Assembly (NCBI GenBank): GCA_035695045.1
Contig: DASSEX010000058.1
Coordinates: forward strand, 1 to 55,650
Length of the DNA stretch: 55,650 bases
DNA from: DASSKP01 sp035695045
GTDB taxonomy: Bacteria; Actinomycetota; Actinomycetes; JAFAQI01
Direction: 5' to 3'
Each line of letters begins with the position of its first letter. The stretch's first letter is position 1. A program made the translations under genes and the position numbers. Shown here in pieces: positions 1 to 7,879 of this stretch. The notes beneath the pieces are model-generated. The model was not told the DNA's origin and ran no database searches. It saw only the letters and a program-made list of their open reading frames with translations.

Positions 1-1
1 C

Positions 2-49
2 CTCGCGTGGCTGACGACTGCCCCCATCCGCAAGGCCCCCGTCGAGTAA
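2..49 (+). CDS. C-terminal end of an unidentified protein (partial)
   Basis: The first bases read in one frame as LAWLTTAPIRKAPVE followed by TAA at 47-49. Fourteen of the fifteen sense codons end in G or C, which fits coding DNA in this genome. Only 15 residues are present, so no family can be assigned, and a chance open frame cannot be excluded. Confidence 0.35.
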   Translation, partial: LAWLTTAPIRKAPVE

Positions 50-150
50 CGGCTCTGTTGGCGCACTGCTGTGCTCGGGCGCCGAAAGCTGAATCTGCGG
101 TTGCGACGATGAGGGGCGATAGAGGTGTCGGAGAACGGCACCTCTTCACC

Positions 151-226
151 GAGCGAACGTGATCAACTTCTCCGGTTCCTGAGCGTGCACCGCTGCGTGA
201 ACAGCGCTAAACGATCACGTTCGCTC
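151..226. repeat. 14-bp perfect inverted repeat
   Basis: GAGCGAACGTGATC at 151-164 is repeated as its exact reverse complement at 213-226, with 48 bases between. The arms could form a long-loop hairpin or mark a binding or recombination site. Pairing stops on both sides of each arm. Its position just downstream of a DUF222/HNH gene is the only functional hint. Confidence 0.6.
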
Positions 227-275
227 ACACAACGGGTGGTGGAGAACGCCGGATCTCCTGCGCCGGCCCGAGTTT

Positions 276-321
276 TCGGATCCACCTTGTCAGTGCCTCT
301 CGGATCCACCTTGTCAGTGCC
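276..321. repeat. Two tandem copies of a 22-bp repeat
   Basis: The block at 276-297 is repeated exactly at 300-321 with a 2-base spacer (period 24). On the minus strand each copy starts GGCACTGACAAGG and ends TGGATCCGA, and the pair begins two bases after the DUF222 stop codon (324-326). It therefore sits at the 3' edge of a gene of a type often multicopy in actinobacteria, and may be part of the mobile or recombining unit. Confidence 0.7.
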
Positions 322-323
322 CT

Positions 324-1709
324 TTATCCGTGGGCCTGCAACGGTGGTGGCTCGTCGACGAGGGGTTGGGCTGCCGGGGGTTCCGCGCCGTCGGGTTCCG
401 CGAGATGCAGTCCGTAGTCATGCGGCGTGACGGTGCGTGACTGGCCCAACACGCTGGTCCATTTGACGGCACCTCTGTCATCGACGGTGACGGACAGTTG
501 CTGGCGGGTGTGGCCGTTGTGCCAGGTTCGGTCGTTGGGCAGCAGGTTGCCGATCGCGGTGGGGCCGTCCGGGTAGGGCACGGCGTGGTCGGTGTCGGTG
601 CGGCCGGCGAGGACTTGGCTGCCAGGTCCGACGCTGTAGACGTATTGCGCGCGGACCTGCGCGATCTGTTCGGGGGTGGGTCGGTAGCCGGTGACCGCGC
701 GGTGGACGAGCCGACCGTTGCCTTCGTCGATGACCCACAGCTTGAGCCGGGCGCGTTCCTCGTCGATCATCCGCGCGATCACGTCGCGGGGGACGATGCC
801 CAGCCCGGGTACTTCCGCCGGCAGCTCGCGCCGTCCCAGCGCGGTGTCGACGCCGACGACGATGCCGATCTCGATGGGCAGCCCACCCGAGCGAGGCGGC
901 AGCCCGCCCCTGAATCCGCGCAGGTAGTCGCCGCAGATCCGCGCGAGCCCTTCCGAACGCAGGACGCCGATGCGGCGTGTGTCTCCGGCCGCCTTGCAGG
1001 TCGCGGCGTAGGCGTCGGCCGCGTTCTTGACGATGAGCGCTTCCTCGACCGGGCCGTCGAGCGCCGTGGTGGCCGTCCCGTCCTCGCCGGGGATGAACAC
1101 GACGTCGGCGTGTTCCCGTGCGGCGCGAGAGCGGTCTTCTGCCCCGGCCGGGTCGAGTCGCATCAGCGCCTGCCGGGCGGCACGCGCCAACTCGCGCGCC
1201 GTCTTCGCCAACGCACCCTGAGCGGTCAACACCTTGTCCTCGACCGCTGCGGCGAGCTCGGCGTCCTCGACACCGGCCGTTGCCTCCACGATCGCGTCGA
1301 CCTGCTTCTCCGAGAGCGCACCGGCGCGGAACAACCGCCGGGTGGTGGGGAGCAACCGCAACAGCCGGCGGGCGTGATGAATCCGTCGTTGGGCGGCACC
1401 GACCGGCTCACGCAACGCCAATGCGACTTCCTTGTCGGCGCCGAAGCCACCCGGGCGCGCCGCCAGCTCCGCCACCCCGTCGCAGACCCGCGCTGCCGCC
1501 CACGCCTGCATCCGCTCGCACACCCGCAGATACGCCGGCAGGTCCCACTCCGACAACGACGGCGGGTCGATCCCGTCAATCACAGCAGCCAGCCACGGGC
1601 CGGCCGGCACGTCCTCGACCGCCTCCAACCGAACCCCGGCACCGGTCATCACCGCCGGGATCAGGCCATCGATGAACAACTCATCCGGACACTCGACCAT
1701 CAAGAACAT
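324..1709 (-). CDS. DUF222 / HNH-type endonuclease-like protein (13E12 family)
   Basis: A 461-residue member of the actinobacterial DUF222-HNH family, usually present in several copies and related to the REP13E12 repeats of mycobacteria. The N-terminal two-thirds is the helical DUF222 region (VCERMQAWAAARVCDGVAEL). The C-terminus, from about residue 371, aligns with the HNH nuclease (TDTDHAVPYPDGPTAIGNL), keeping the central Asp-His and the Asn. The Cys-x2-Cys and Cys-Arg-Arg-His-His zinc ligands normal for the family are absent: the second pair is replaced by NDRTWHNGH. Catalytic activity is therefore doubtful. The frame stays open to 1871, but the next gene ends at 1825, so the ATG at 1709 (or 1700) is the likely start. 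The role of the family is not established. Confidence 0.85.
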   Translation of the reverse strand: MFLMVECPDELFIDGLIPAVMTGAGVRLEAVEDVPAGPWLAAVIDGIDPPSLSEWDLPAYLRVCERMQAWAAARVCDGVAELAARPGGFGADKEVALALREPVGAAQRRIHHARRLLRLLPTTRRLFRAGALSEKQVDAIVEATAGVEDAELAAAVEDKVLTAQGALAKTARELARAARQALMRLDPAGAEDRSRAAREHADVVFIPGEDGTATTALDGPVEEALIVKNAADAYAATCKAAGDTRRIGVLRSEGLARICGDYLRGFRGGLPPRSGGLPIEIGIVVGVDTALGRRELPAEVPGLGIVPRDVIARMIDEERARLKLWVIDEGNGRLVHRAVTGYRPTPEQIAQVRAQYVYSVGPGSQVLAGRTDTDHAVPYPDGPTAIGNLLPNDRTWHNGHTRQQLSVTVDDRGAVKWTSVLGQSRTVTPHDYGLHLAEPDGAEPPAAQPLVDEPPPLQAHG

Positions 1710-1824
1710 GCACCGGACGCTAACCCCCACCTCCGACAGTTTTCCTTGCACAGCAACAGATTTGCCGGCACAGCCTGACCAGGCGTTGAACAGCTTCGAC
1801 TTAGCCTCGACCACGCAGGGGATG

Positions 1825-2448
1825 TCACATGGAGAGAAGGCCGACGTCGACCAAGGCGGCGCGGGCACCATCGACGCCGCGCACTCGCTGTGCCCGCATG
1901 CCGACGGACAACGCCGCGTCGACGTTCAGCTGGTTGTCGTCGAGAAAGAGCGTCCGCGACGCCGGCACGGCGAGCTCGCGAACCACGATCTCGAAGGCCT
2001 CCGGGTCCGGCTTCACCGCGCCGATCTCGAACGACACGAACGCCCGGTCGAACTCCTTCAGCAGTGGCCACCGCTCCACACCGGCCTCCCAGTGCAGCCG
2101 GTTGCTGTTGCTGAAGCACGCGACCCGGGCGTGCTGCGCCGTCTCCCGCACGAGCTCGACGGCGCCGTCGTACGCACCGACCAGCCAGCCGGGGAACATC
2201 TCGAGCAGCTCGTCCGGTGTGATCGGGAGCTGCCAGTCGACGACCAGCGCCGCCGCGAACTCCTCGTCGCTGCCGAGGCCGCTCTCGAAGCGCCGGACAG
2301 GCTCCGACGTGAGCCACCGACGCCACAGCTCCTCGTCAGACTCGATGCCCGACATCTGCCGCAACGGGCCGAGCCCGCCGAAGTCGGCCAGCACCCCGCC
2401 GAGGTCGAAGACCACGACCGAAGGCAGCTCGAGGTCGGCCGAGGTCAT
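1825..2448 (-). CDS. HAD-superfamily hydrolase
   Basis: A 207-residue cytosolic haloacid-dehalogenase-like hydrolase. Motif I is VVFDLGGVLADFG with nucleophile Asp15. The second Asp of the usual DxD is Gly, as in YihX-like and dehalogenase-like members. Motif II is CFSNSN, motif III is the Lys in GAVKPDPEAF, and motif IV is LFLDDNQLN. A helical cap fills the region between motifs I and II. The substrate cannot be told; small phosphorylated metabolites are usual for the group. It is followed by the DUF222 gene and preceded, 35 bases away, by the NAD-dependent reductase on the same strand. Confidence 0.88.
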   Translation of the reverse strand: MTSADLELPSVVVFDLGGVLADFGGLGPLRQMSGIESDEELWRRWLTSEPVRRFESGLGSDEEFAAALVVDWQLPITPDELLEMFPGWLVGAYDGAVELVRETAQHARVACFSNSNRLHWEAGVERWPLLKEFDRAFVSFEIGAVKPDPEAFEIVVRELAVPASRTLFLDDNQLNVDAALSVGMRAQRVRGVDGARAALVDVGLLSM

Positions 2449-2483
2449 GTCCCGAATCTAGGCGGCGAGCCGGTGAGCGGCCG

Positions 2484-3476
2484 TCACTCCTCGGCCGCCT
2501 TCGACACCGTCTGCACCGCTTCGACCAGCCCCGCACGGACGTCCCGCCACGGCCGACCGAGCGCCGCAAGAGCCGCCGAGTCATCGACGCGCTGTCCCTG
2601 CGTCAGCAGCCAGGCCGCCTCGTAGCTGAACGACGGTGGCAGCGGCAGCACCCGCGCGGCCGCGTCGAATGCCCGTCCCATCCCGCGAAAGGTGCGCGGC
2701 CCGACCCGTACCCGCCGGAACGTGCGGCCGGTCGCGCCCTCGAGGACGTCGAGGACCTCGTCGAAGGTGAGCACCTGGCCGCCGCACGGAAGCCGTCGCG
2801 GCCCGCCGCCGGGGCTCATCACCGCCGCGAACAGTTCGGCGATGTCGCGCACGTCGACCATCGGCATGATGCCGCGGACGGTGACCGTCGTGCGGTGTCG
2901 CAGCAACGGCGCCCATCCCTCGGCCGCGATGCCGGGCCGGTCGCCGAGCGCGGGACCGACGATGCCGGGCGGGTAGACGACGACGACAGGCGCCCCCTGC
3001 TCCTGCAGACCGCGGAGGAAGCGGTCCGCCGCAGCCTTGGTCCGGCCATAGGCGCTGCGGCCCGCGGCCGTCGGCGTGTCCGGCCCGATCACCCCGGTCG
3101 CCGACGGGAACAGCGCGACGTAGCTCGAGACCTGGACGATCGGGTCCACGCCGCGATCCACCGCGGCCGCCACCAGCGCCCGCGTCGCCTCGACGTTGAC
3201 GCGCCACATGTCGGCCTCGCGGCGGTCGTCGACCGCGACGATTCCCGCCATGTGCAGCAGACCATCGGCGCCATCGAGCAGCTCGGCGATCGCTGTCGGG
3301 TCCGCGACGTCCCCCTCGACGACCTCGAGACCCGACGCGTCGACGCCGTACGACGACAGCGGCCGGGTCGCCTCCGACGGATGCAGCAGCAGCCGCACCT
3401 GATGGCCGTCGCGACGCAGTGCCGCGACCGACTGCGCGCCGACGTAGCCGGTGCCACCGGTGACGGCGACCTGCAC
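2484..3476 (-). CDS. NAD(P)-dependent epimerase/dehydratase-family reductase (extended SDR)
   Basis: A 330-residue extended short-chain dehydrogenase. The Rossmann loop TGGTGYVG lies at the N-terminus, DGLLHMAGIVAV follows the fourth strand, and the catalytic YxxxK is in SAYGRTKAAADRF, with PPGIVGPALG after it. The GTG at 3476 is chosen because it puts the Rossmann strand at the N-terminus and follows the stop of the upstream gene (3478-3480) by one base; the longer open frame would overlap that gene. Tight coupling to the Ddn-like gene suggests co-expression. The substrate is unknown; dihydroflavonol-reductase-like and 3-beta-HSD-like members share this architecture. Confidence 0.85.
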   Translation of the reverse strand: MQVAVTGGTGYVGAQSVAALRRDGHQVRLLLHPSEATRPLSSYGVDASGLEVVEGDVADPTAIAELLDGADGLLHMAGIVAVDDRREADMWRVNVEATRALVAAAVDRGVDPIVQVSSYVALFPSATGVIGPDTPTAAGRSAYGRTKAAADRFLRGLQEQGAPVVVVYPPGIVGPALGDRPGIAAEGWAPLLRHRTTVTVRGIMPMVDVRDIAELFAAVMSPGGGPRRLPCGGQVLTFDEVLDVLEGATGRTFRRVRVGPRTFRGMGRAFDAAARVLPLPPSFSYEAAWLLTQGQRVDDSAALAALGRPWRDVRAGLVEAVQTVSKAAEE

Positions 3477-3477
3477 G

Positions 3478-3978
3478 TCAGGCCGAGCGGGTTTCGGGGA
3501 GCCGCACGAGCGGGATCCGCCGCCCGCCGGCCTTGCGCACGTAGTCGTCGTACCAGGGGCGGTCCGCGACGAGGCCGGCCCACGTCGACGTGTAGTCGTC
3601 GCCGTCGAGGATCTGCTGGTCGGACCAGAACAGCCCGCGCTGCACCCGCACGAGCACCTCGGGATTTGCCGTGCGGTCGGACAGGTTGAGGAACCATGCC
3701 GGGTCGGTCGGCGCTCCGCCGAACGACGCCACCACGACGCGCTCGCCAGCCGCATCGCGCCAGAACGGCAGCGCGACCTTGTGCTCGTTGCCGCTTCGCC
3801 GACCGATGGTCCGGAGCAGCAGATGCTCCATGCCGACCCAGATCCAGGTGTCGTCGGCGTCGGAGGTCTCCATCAACGCCACGTGCTTTCCACTGATCTT
3901 CACGATCTGCTCGGGCGTCGGCGTCTGGAACTCCGCCGTGACCCCCTGCCCTGCCGGTTGTGACGTCACAGCAGGCAC
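3478..3978 (-). CDS. Ddn-like (DUF385) F420-dependent nitroreductase-family protein
   Basis: A 166-residue member of the actinobacterial deazaflavin-dependent nitroreductase family, a split-barrel fold that uses reduced F420 to reduce quinones or nitro compounds. Family signatures are RTIGRRSGNEHKVALPF and FGGAPTDPAWFLNL. The C-terminus (YVRKAGGRRIPLVRLP) is also typical. It is transcribed away from the nitronate monooxygenase gene; the shared 50-base gap carries one copy of the 17-bp palindrome (3991-4007), so both directions may be under the same repressor. The ATG at 3978 is used, although an internal GTG at about 3942 is possible. Confidence 0.85.
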   Translation of the reverse strand: MPAVTSQPAGQGVTAEFQTPTPEQIVKISGKHVALMETSDADDTWIWVGMEHLLLRTIGRRSGNEHKVALPFWRDAAGERVVVASFGGAPTDPAWFLNLSDRTANPEVLVRVQRGLFWSDQQILDGDDYTSTWAGLVADRPWYDDYVRKAGGRRIPLVRLPETRSA

Positions 3979-3990
3979 CGTACTCTCAGA

Positions 3991-4007
3991 CCTGACGACC
4001 CGTCAGA
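3991..4007. promoter_or_regulatory. Operator copy A of the TCTGAC-N5-GTCAGA family
   Basis: CCTGACGACCCGTCAGA is a near-perfect palindrome with a 5-base centre, 21 bases upstream of the nitronate monooxygenase start and 12 bases upstream of the divergent Ddn-like gene. It shares the 15-base core TGACGACCCGTCAGA with the sites at 38679 and, on the other strand, 39283. Confidence 0.75.
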
Positions 4008-4028
4008 AACCGGCCCGGAGGCTCGCTC

Positions 4029-5150
4029 GTGCGCACGCCTGTTTGCGACAAGTTCGGTATCGAGTTCCCCATCTTCGCCTTCTCGCACTGTCGCGACGTC
4101 GTTGCCGCGGTCAGCCGCGCCGGCGGCCTCGGCGTGCTCGGCGCACTCGCCTTCACCCCGGAGGAGCTCGAGATCGAGCTCGCGTGGATCGACGACCACT
4201 GCGACGGCAAGCCGTACGGCGTCGACCTGGTGATGCCGGCCAACTACATCGGCAAGGGCGGCGTCCAGCCGAGTGCGGACGAGCTGCGCGCGATGATCCC
4301 GCAGGAGCACTGGGACTACACCGAGAAGATCCTCAGCGAGTACGGCATCCCGCCGCTGCCCGAAGGCTTCGACGAGCGTGCGCGGGCCGCGGGCCTCGGC
4401 GTCGACGACCAGGCAACCCGTGCTGTCGAGGTCGCGCTCAAGCACGAGCACGTGCGCCTACTGGTCAACGCGCTCGGCCCGCCGCCCAAGGAGGTCGTCG
4501 ACAAGGCGCACGAGCACGACGTGCTCGTCGCGGCGCTCGTCGGCAGCAAGCGGCACGCCGAGAAGCAGGTCGAGATCGGCGTCGACGTCATCGTCGCGCA
4601 GGGCACGGAGGCCGGCGGCCACACCGGTGACATCGCGACGATGGTGCTCGTCCCGGAGGTCGTCGACGCGGTCGGCAAGGACGTGCCCGTGCTCGCCGCG
4701 GGCGGCATCGGCACCGGCCGGCAGATGGCCGCAGCGCTCGCGCTCGGCGCGCAGGGCGCCTGGACCGGCTCGATCTGGCTGACTGTCGCCGAGGCCGACA
4801 CTCCGGCCGAGGCGCAGCAGAACATCCTCGCCGCCGACTCGCGGGCCACCGTCCGGTCGCGGGCGATGACCGGCAAGCCGGCTCGTCAGCTGCGCACCGC
4901 CTGGACCGAGGCATGGGAGGCGGAGGGCGCGCCGAAGACGCTGCCGATGCCGCTCCAGGGCATCTTGTACGGCGAGATGGCCCGCCGGGTCTCCCGGGCA
5001 CACAACAAGGAGCTGGCCGGCTTCCCCGTCGGCCAGATCGTCGGCCGCATGGACCGCATCCGTCCGACACAGGAGGTCGTGCTCGAGCTCGTCGAGGAGT
5101 GCATCGCGACCGTCGAGCGCATGTGCGGGCTGATCGACACCGAGAGCTGA
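4029..5150 (+). CDS. Nitronate monooxygenase-family flavoprotein
   Basis: A 373-residue FMN-dependent TIM-barrel protein of the nitronate monooxygenase (2-nitropropane dioxygenase) family, which oxidises alkyl nitronates; many actinobacterial members sit in lipid-degradation clusters with unknown substrates. Signatures are VCDKFGIEFPIFAFS at the N-terminus, the His in AQGTEAGGHTGD, and the FMN-phosphate loop AAGGIGTGRQMAAALALGA. The start is GTG at 4029, preceded by GGAGG at 4017-4021. A copy of the repeated palindrome lies just upstream. The PPOX-like gene starts 9 bases after the stop, so the two likely form an operon. Confidence 0.88.
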   Translation: MRTPVCDKFGIEFPIFAFSHCRDVVAAVSRAGGLGVLGALAFTPEELEIELAWIDDHCDGKPYGVDLVMPANYIGKGGVQPSADELRAMIPQEHWDYTEKILSEYGIPPLPEGFDERARAAGLGVDDQATRAVEVALKHEHVRLLVNALGPPPKEVVDKAHEHDVLVAALVGSKRHAEKQVEIGVDVIVAQGTEAGGHTGDIATMVLVPEVVDAVGKDVPVLAAGGIGTGRQMAAALALGAQGAWTGSIWLTVAEADTPAEAQQNILAADSRATVRSRAMTGKPARQLRTAWTEAWEAEGAPKTLPMPLQGILYGEMARRVSRAHNKELAGFPVGQIVGRMDRIRPTQEVVLELVEECIATVERMCGLIDTES

Positions 5151-5158
5151 CGCGCGCC

Positions 5159-5674
5159 GTGGGCGTCAACCAGCGCGGTCAGATCGTCCTCACCGACGAC
5201 GAGCTCCAGCAGCTGCTCGCCGGCAGCAGGACGATGACGATGGCGACCATCGGCGCCGACGGTCAGCCGCACCTCGTCGCGATGTGGTTCGCGCTGATCG
5301 ACGGCGACGTCTGCTTCGAGACCAAGGCGAAGAGCCAGAAGGCGGTCAACCTCCGGCGCGATCCGCGGATCACCTGCCTTGTCGAGGACGGGACGACGTA
5401 CGAGGACCTGCGCGGGGCCGCCATCGAAGGCACCGCCGAGGTCACTGACGACCCCGACCTGCTGTGGCGGATCGGCGTCAACATCTGGGAGCGCTACTAC
5501 GGCCCCTACACCGACGACCTCAAGCCGATGGTCGAGGCCATGCTCAACAAGCGGGTCGCCGTCCGCGTGAAGACCGAGCGGATCCGGTCGTGGGACCACC
5601 GGAAGCTCGGCCTCGGCTCGACCGGCGACCCCGCCGGCAGCACCGTCGGTGTCCCGGGACGCCGACCGCGATGA
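5159..5674 (+). CDS. PPOX-class F420-dependent oxidoreductase-like protein
   Basis: A 171-residue split beta-barrel protein of the pyridoxamine 5'-phosphate oxidase-like superfamily. The first strands read RTMTMATIGADGQPHLVAMW, followed by KSQKAVNLRRDPRITCLVED, the usual flavin or F420 binding region. Actinobacterial members with this pattern are commonly F420-dependent reductases, but cofactor and substrate are inferred. GTG at 5159 is the likely start because it lies just after the previous stop and places the barrel at the N-terminus. The downstream TetR gene is convergent, ending at 5683. Confidence 0.82.
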   Translation: MGVNQRGQIVLTDDELQQLLAGSRTMTMATIGADGQPHLVAMWFALIDGDVCFETKAKSQKAVNLRRDPRITCLVEDGTTYEDLRGAAIEGTAEVTDDPDLLWRIGVNIWERYYGPYTDDLKPMVEAMLNKRVAVRVKTERIRSWDHRKLGLGSTGDPAGSTVGVPGRRPR

Positions 5675-5682
5675 CCGCGAGC

Positions 5683-6261
5683 TCAGCCTGCGGCGGCGAC
5701 GGTGGACGGGACCAGCCCACGCGCCAGCAGCGTCAGCAGGTGGTCGAAGCTCTCGTCGACGTTCTCCGGGCCGAGCGAGTAGCGCGACTCCAGCGCGACG
5801 AAGCCGTGGATCGCCGCCCGCACCGCGCGGCCGAGATGCACCGCCTCCGCTCCGGTGAGCCCGAACGAGCGGATCACGGCCTCGAACGCGGAGTTCGCCC
5901 GGCGACCGACCTCGAGCGCCGCCTCGTCGAGGGGCTGCGGCGGCGACAGCGTCAGCTGGTAACGGCCGGGCCGGGCCTGCGCGTAGTCGCGGAACGCCGT
6001 CGCGAACGCCGCGAGCGCCTCGTGGCCGCTGCGCCCCATCACCGACTCCCGCAACCGCTCGCCGAGGTCGTTGACGGTCCACATCCACAGCTCGCGCCGC
6101 AACCCGGTCTGCCCGGGCACGTGTGCGTAGAGCGAGGGCACGCGGATGCCCAGCGATGCGGCCAGCCGCGCCATCGTCAAGGCGTCGACCCCGTCGCGGT
6201 CGACGATGTCGATGGCCGCCTGCACCACTGCTGCCCGGTCGAGTCCCACGCGCGACGCCAT
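5683..6261 (-). CDS. TetR-family transcriptional regulator (WHG-type C-terminal domain)
   Basis: A 192-residue repressor. The N-terminal helix-turn-helix is LTMARLAASLGIRVPSLYAH at about residues 29-48. The C-terminal ligand domain has the IHGFVALE stretch of the WHG-containing TetR subgroup. It is divergent from the ABC importer operon; the 143-base gap contains a perfect 12-bp palindrome (6298-6309) that could be its operator. Its promoter lacks the six-copy TCTGAC-type site, so it is probably not the regulator of that set. Confidence 0.9.
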   Translation of the reverse strand: MASRVGLDRAAVVQAAIDIVDRDGVDALTMARLAASLGIRVPSLYAHVPGQTGLRRELWMWTVNDLGERLRESVMGRSGHEALAAFATAFRDYAQARPGRYQLTLSPPQPLDEAALEVGRRANSAFEAVIRSFGLTGAEAVHLGRAVRAAIHGFVALESRYSLGPENVDESFDHLLTLLARGLVPSTVAAAG

Positions 6262-6297
6262 CGCCGCGAAGAGTAAGCCCTCATGTCTAGGTTCGCT

Positions 6298-6309
6298 AGG
6301 GACGTCCCT
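6298..6309. promoter_or_regulatory. Palindrome between tetR-type gene and ABC importer operon
   Basis: AGGGACGTCCCT is a perfect 12-bp palindrome, 37 bases upstream of the TetR start and 96 bases upstream of the lipoprotein start. Position and symmetry fit an operator for the divergent regulator. This is inference only. Confidence 0.4.
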
Positions 6310-6404
6310 TGTGCGCGAAGGCGACCACTCTTAACGTTCTCGCTACACCCCCGTCACCTGCGCGGCGAGTCGTTCATGTCGCCGTTTCCCAGCGGAGGAT
6401 CCTG

Positions 6405-7874
6405 ATGCGCAACGCCCGGACCGTCGTGCTCGTGCTGCTCTTCGGGCTGATCGCGAGCGCCTGCGGCGCGCGGTTGCCCTCGAGCGAGCGCCGCCAGGCC
6501 GCTGCCGCGATCCTGAACGGCGGAGGAGGGTCCGGCGTCACGACGACGACGAACAACGGACTCCCGGCCGGCACCCCTGGCGGCGTGGCCGCCAGCAACG
6601 CTCCCGGCGCCGTCGTCGGCGGGACCCAGGGCACGCAGGGCACCCAGGGAACGCAGGGCACGCAGGGCACGAAGACCGGCGGCAGCACGACCGGCGGGTC
6701 GAGCGGGTGCAAGGCCACCTCGACCGATGTCGGCCTGACGTCGACCCAGGTCAACATCGGCAACGTCTCGAGCACGAGTGGCCCCGTCAGCGGACTGTTC
6801 GAGGGCGCCGTCCAGGGCATCCAGGCGTGGGCCGCGTACATCAACAGCCAGGGCGGGCTCTGCGGCCACCAGGTGAAGGTCAACTTCCAGGACGACAGCA
6901 CCAACTGCACGAACAACCAGAACGCCACGCAGGAGATGGGCAGCAAGGTCTTCGCCTTCGTCGGCTCGTTCTCGTTGTACGACGGCTGCGGCGCGCAGTA
7001 CTTCCAGCAGCACTCGGAGGTCCCGGACATCCACGTGGCGCTCGACCCGAAGGCCGACACGCCGAGCAACCACTTCGACCTGGAAACCGGTCATCTCGGC
7101 TACGCAACCGGGATGTTCGCGTACTACACGAAGACGCTCGGCGACGCCGTGAAGCACGTCGGGACGATGTACGCGAACGTCGGCGGCGCGGTGCCGAAGC
7201 AGCACTCGATGGTCGCGGCAGCGGAGAAGGCGGGCTGGCAGTTCGTCTACAGCCGGGGCAACGACGCGACCGAGTCGGACTGGACGAGCGACTTCGTCAA
7301 GATGTGCCAGCAGGACCACATCAAGATCTTCTTCACCTCGGCCACCAACGCGGCGAACGCGGCGAAGATGATCAACGACGAGGACCAGGCCGGCTGCCCG
7401 AAGGACCTCATCAACATCATCCCGATCGCCTACGACCAGGCGTTCATCCAGGACGTCGGCAACTCTCCTCGGCTCGAGGGGCTGTACGGCTGGAACGAGT
7501 ACTCGTTGTTCTTCAACCAGGACGAGGCCGCACGAATCCCCGAGGTCAAGCTGTTCCAGACCTGGTTCCAGAAGGCGTACCCGAACCAGCCGGCCAACCT
7601 CTACGCGCTGTTCGCATGGTGCAGTGGTCGGTTGTTCCAGCACGCCTTCGAGGCGGCCGCCCCGAACGTCACGCGAGCGAGCCTGATGGCCCAGCTGCGC
7701 AAGGTGAGCAACTGGACGACGTACGGCGCCATGGCGCCGTTCACGCCGACGAACAAGTCTGGCGGAGTCACCTGCTACATCCTCTGGAAGATTCACCAGG
7801 GCAAGTTCGGCCGACTCGACGACCCCACGACCAGCTACCGCTGTGACGGCCAGTTCGTGTCGGTCAACGGGTAG
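6405..7874 (+). CDS. ABC importer substrate-binding lipoprotein (type 1 periplasmic fold)
   Basis: A 489-residue extracytoplasmic binding protein. ATG at 6405 is preceded by GGAGGA (6394-6399). A lipoprotein signal ends LIASAC with Cys20 as the lipidated residue. A low-complexity linker follows, including five GTQ tripeptides and one GTK (residues 73-90, coded by 9-bp repeats at 6621-6674). From about residue 115 the chain matches the LivK/AmiC-like two-lobed fold (VNIGNVSSTSGPVSGLFEG, GIQAWAAYINSQGGLCG). It feeds the fused permease that starts five bases after the stop codon. The ligand is unknown; such proteins bind amino acids, amides, aromatic acids or sterol-derived acids. Confidence 0.9.
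   Translation: MRNARTVVLVLLFGLIASACGARLPSSERRQAAAAILNGGGGSGVTTTTNNGLPAGTPGGVAASNAPGAVVGGTQGTQGTQGTQGTQGTKTGGSTTGGSSGCKATSTDVGLTSTQVNIGNVSSTSGPVSGLFEGAVQGIQAWAAYINSQGGLCGHQVKVNFQDDSTNCTNNQNATQEMGSKVFAFVGSFSLYDGCGAQYFQQHSEVPDIHVALDPKADTPSNHFDLETGHLGYATGMFAYYTKTLGDAVKHVGTMYANVGGAVPKQHSMVAAAEKAGWQFVYSRGNDATESDWTSDFVKMCQQDHIKIFFTSATNAANAAKMINDEDQAGCPKDLINIIPIAYDQAFIQDVGNSPRLEGLYGWNEYSLFFNQDEAARIPEVKLFQTWFQKAYPNQPANLYALFAWCSGRLFQHAFEAAAPNVTRASLMAQLRKVSNWTTYGAMAPFTPTNKSGGVTCYILWKIHQGKFGRLDDPTTSYRCDGQFVSVNG
6621..6674 (+). repeat. Six 9-bp units coding Gly-Thr-Gln/Lys
   Basis: Six in-frame 9-base units of the form GGS-ACS-CAG/AAG encode GTQ five times and then GTK in the linker of the binding lipoprotein. 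Such runs can change in copy number by slippage, changing the length of the tether between the lipid anchor and the binding domain. Confidence 0.75.
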
Positions 7875-7879
7875 CTGAC

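Larger units (their letters stand above)
50..323. other. Gene-free stretch with repeats
   Basis: About 270 bases between the incoming gene end and the stop codon of the leftward DUF222 gene. It holds a 14-bp inverted repeat and a tandem 22-bp repeat (listed separately). A short rightward frame from 125 has no recognisable product, runs across the repeats and enters the DUF222 gene antisense, so it is not called. No tRNA or clear promoter was seen. Confidence 0.5.

Noticed and set aside
125..430. Rightward open frame of 101 codons before the DUF222 gene
   Set aside because: It spans the tandem repeat, overlaps the DUF222 3' end antisense and has no recognisable domain.
3959..3970. TGTGACGTCACA, a perfect palindrome recalling a CRP-type site
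   Set aside because: The half-sites are spaced 2 bases apart, not the 6 of CRP, and it lies within the coding start of the Ddn-like gene.
6354..7796. A 480-codon frame antisense to the binding lipoprotein
   Set aside because: Low-complexity Arg/Val/Asp composition, no motif; the sense strand encodes a clear lipoprotein.
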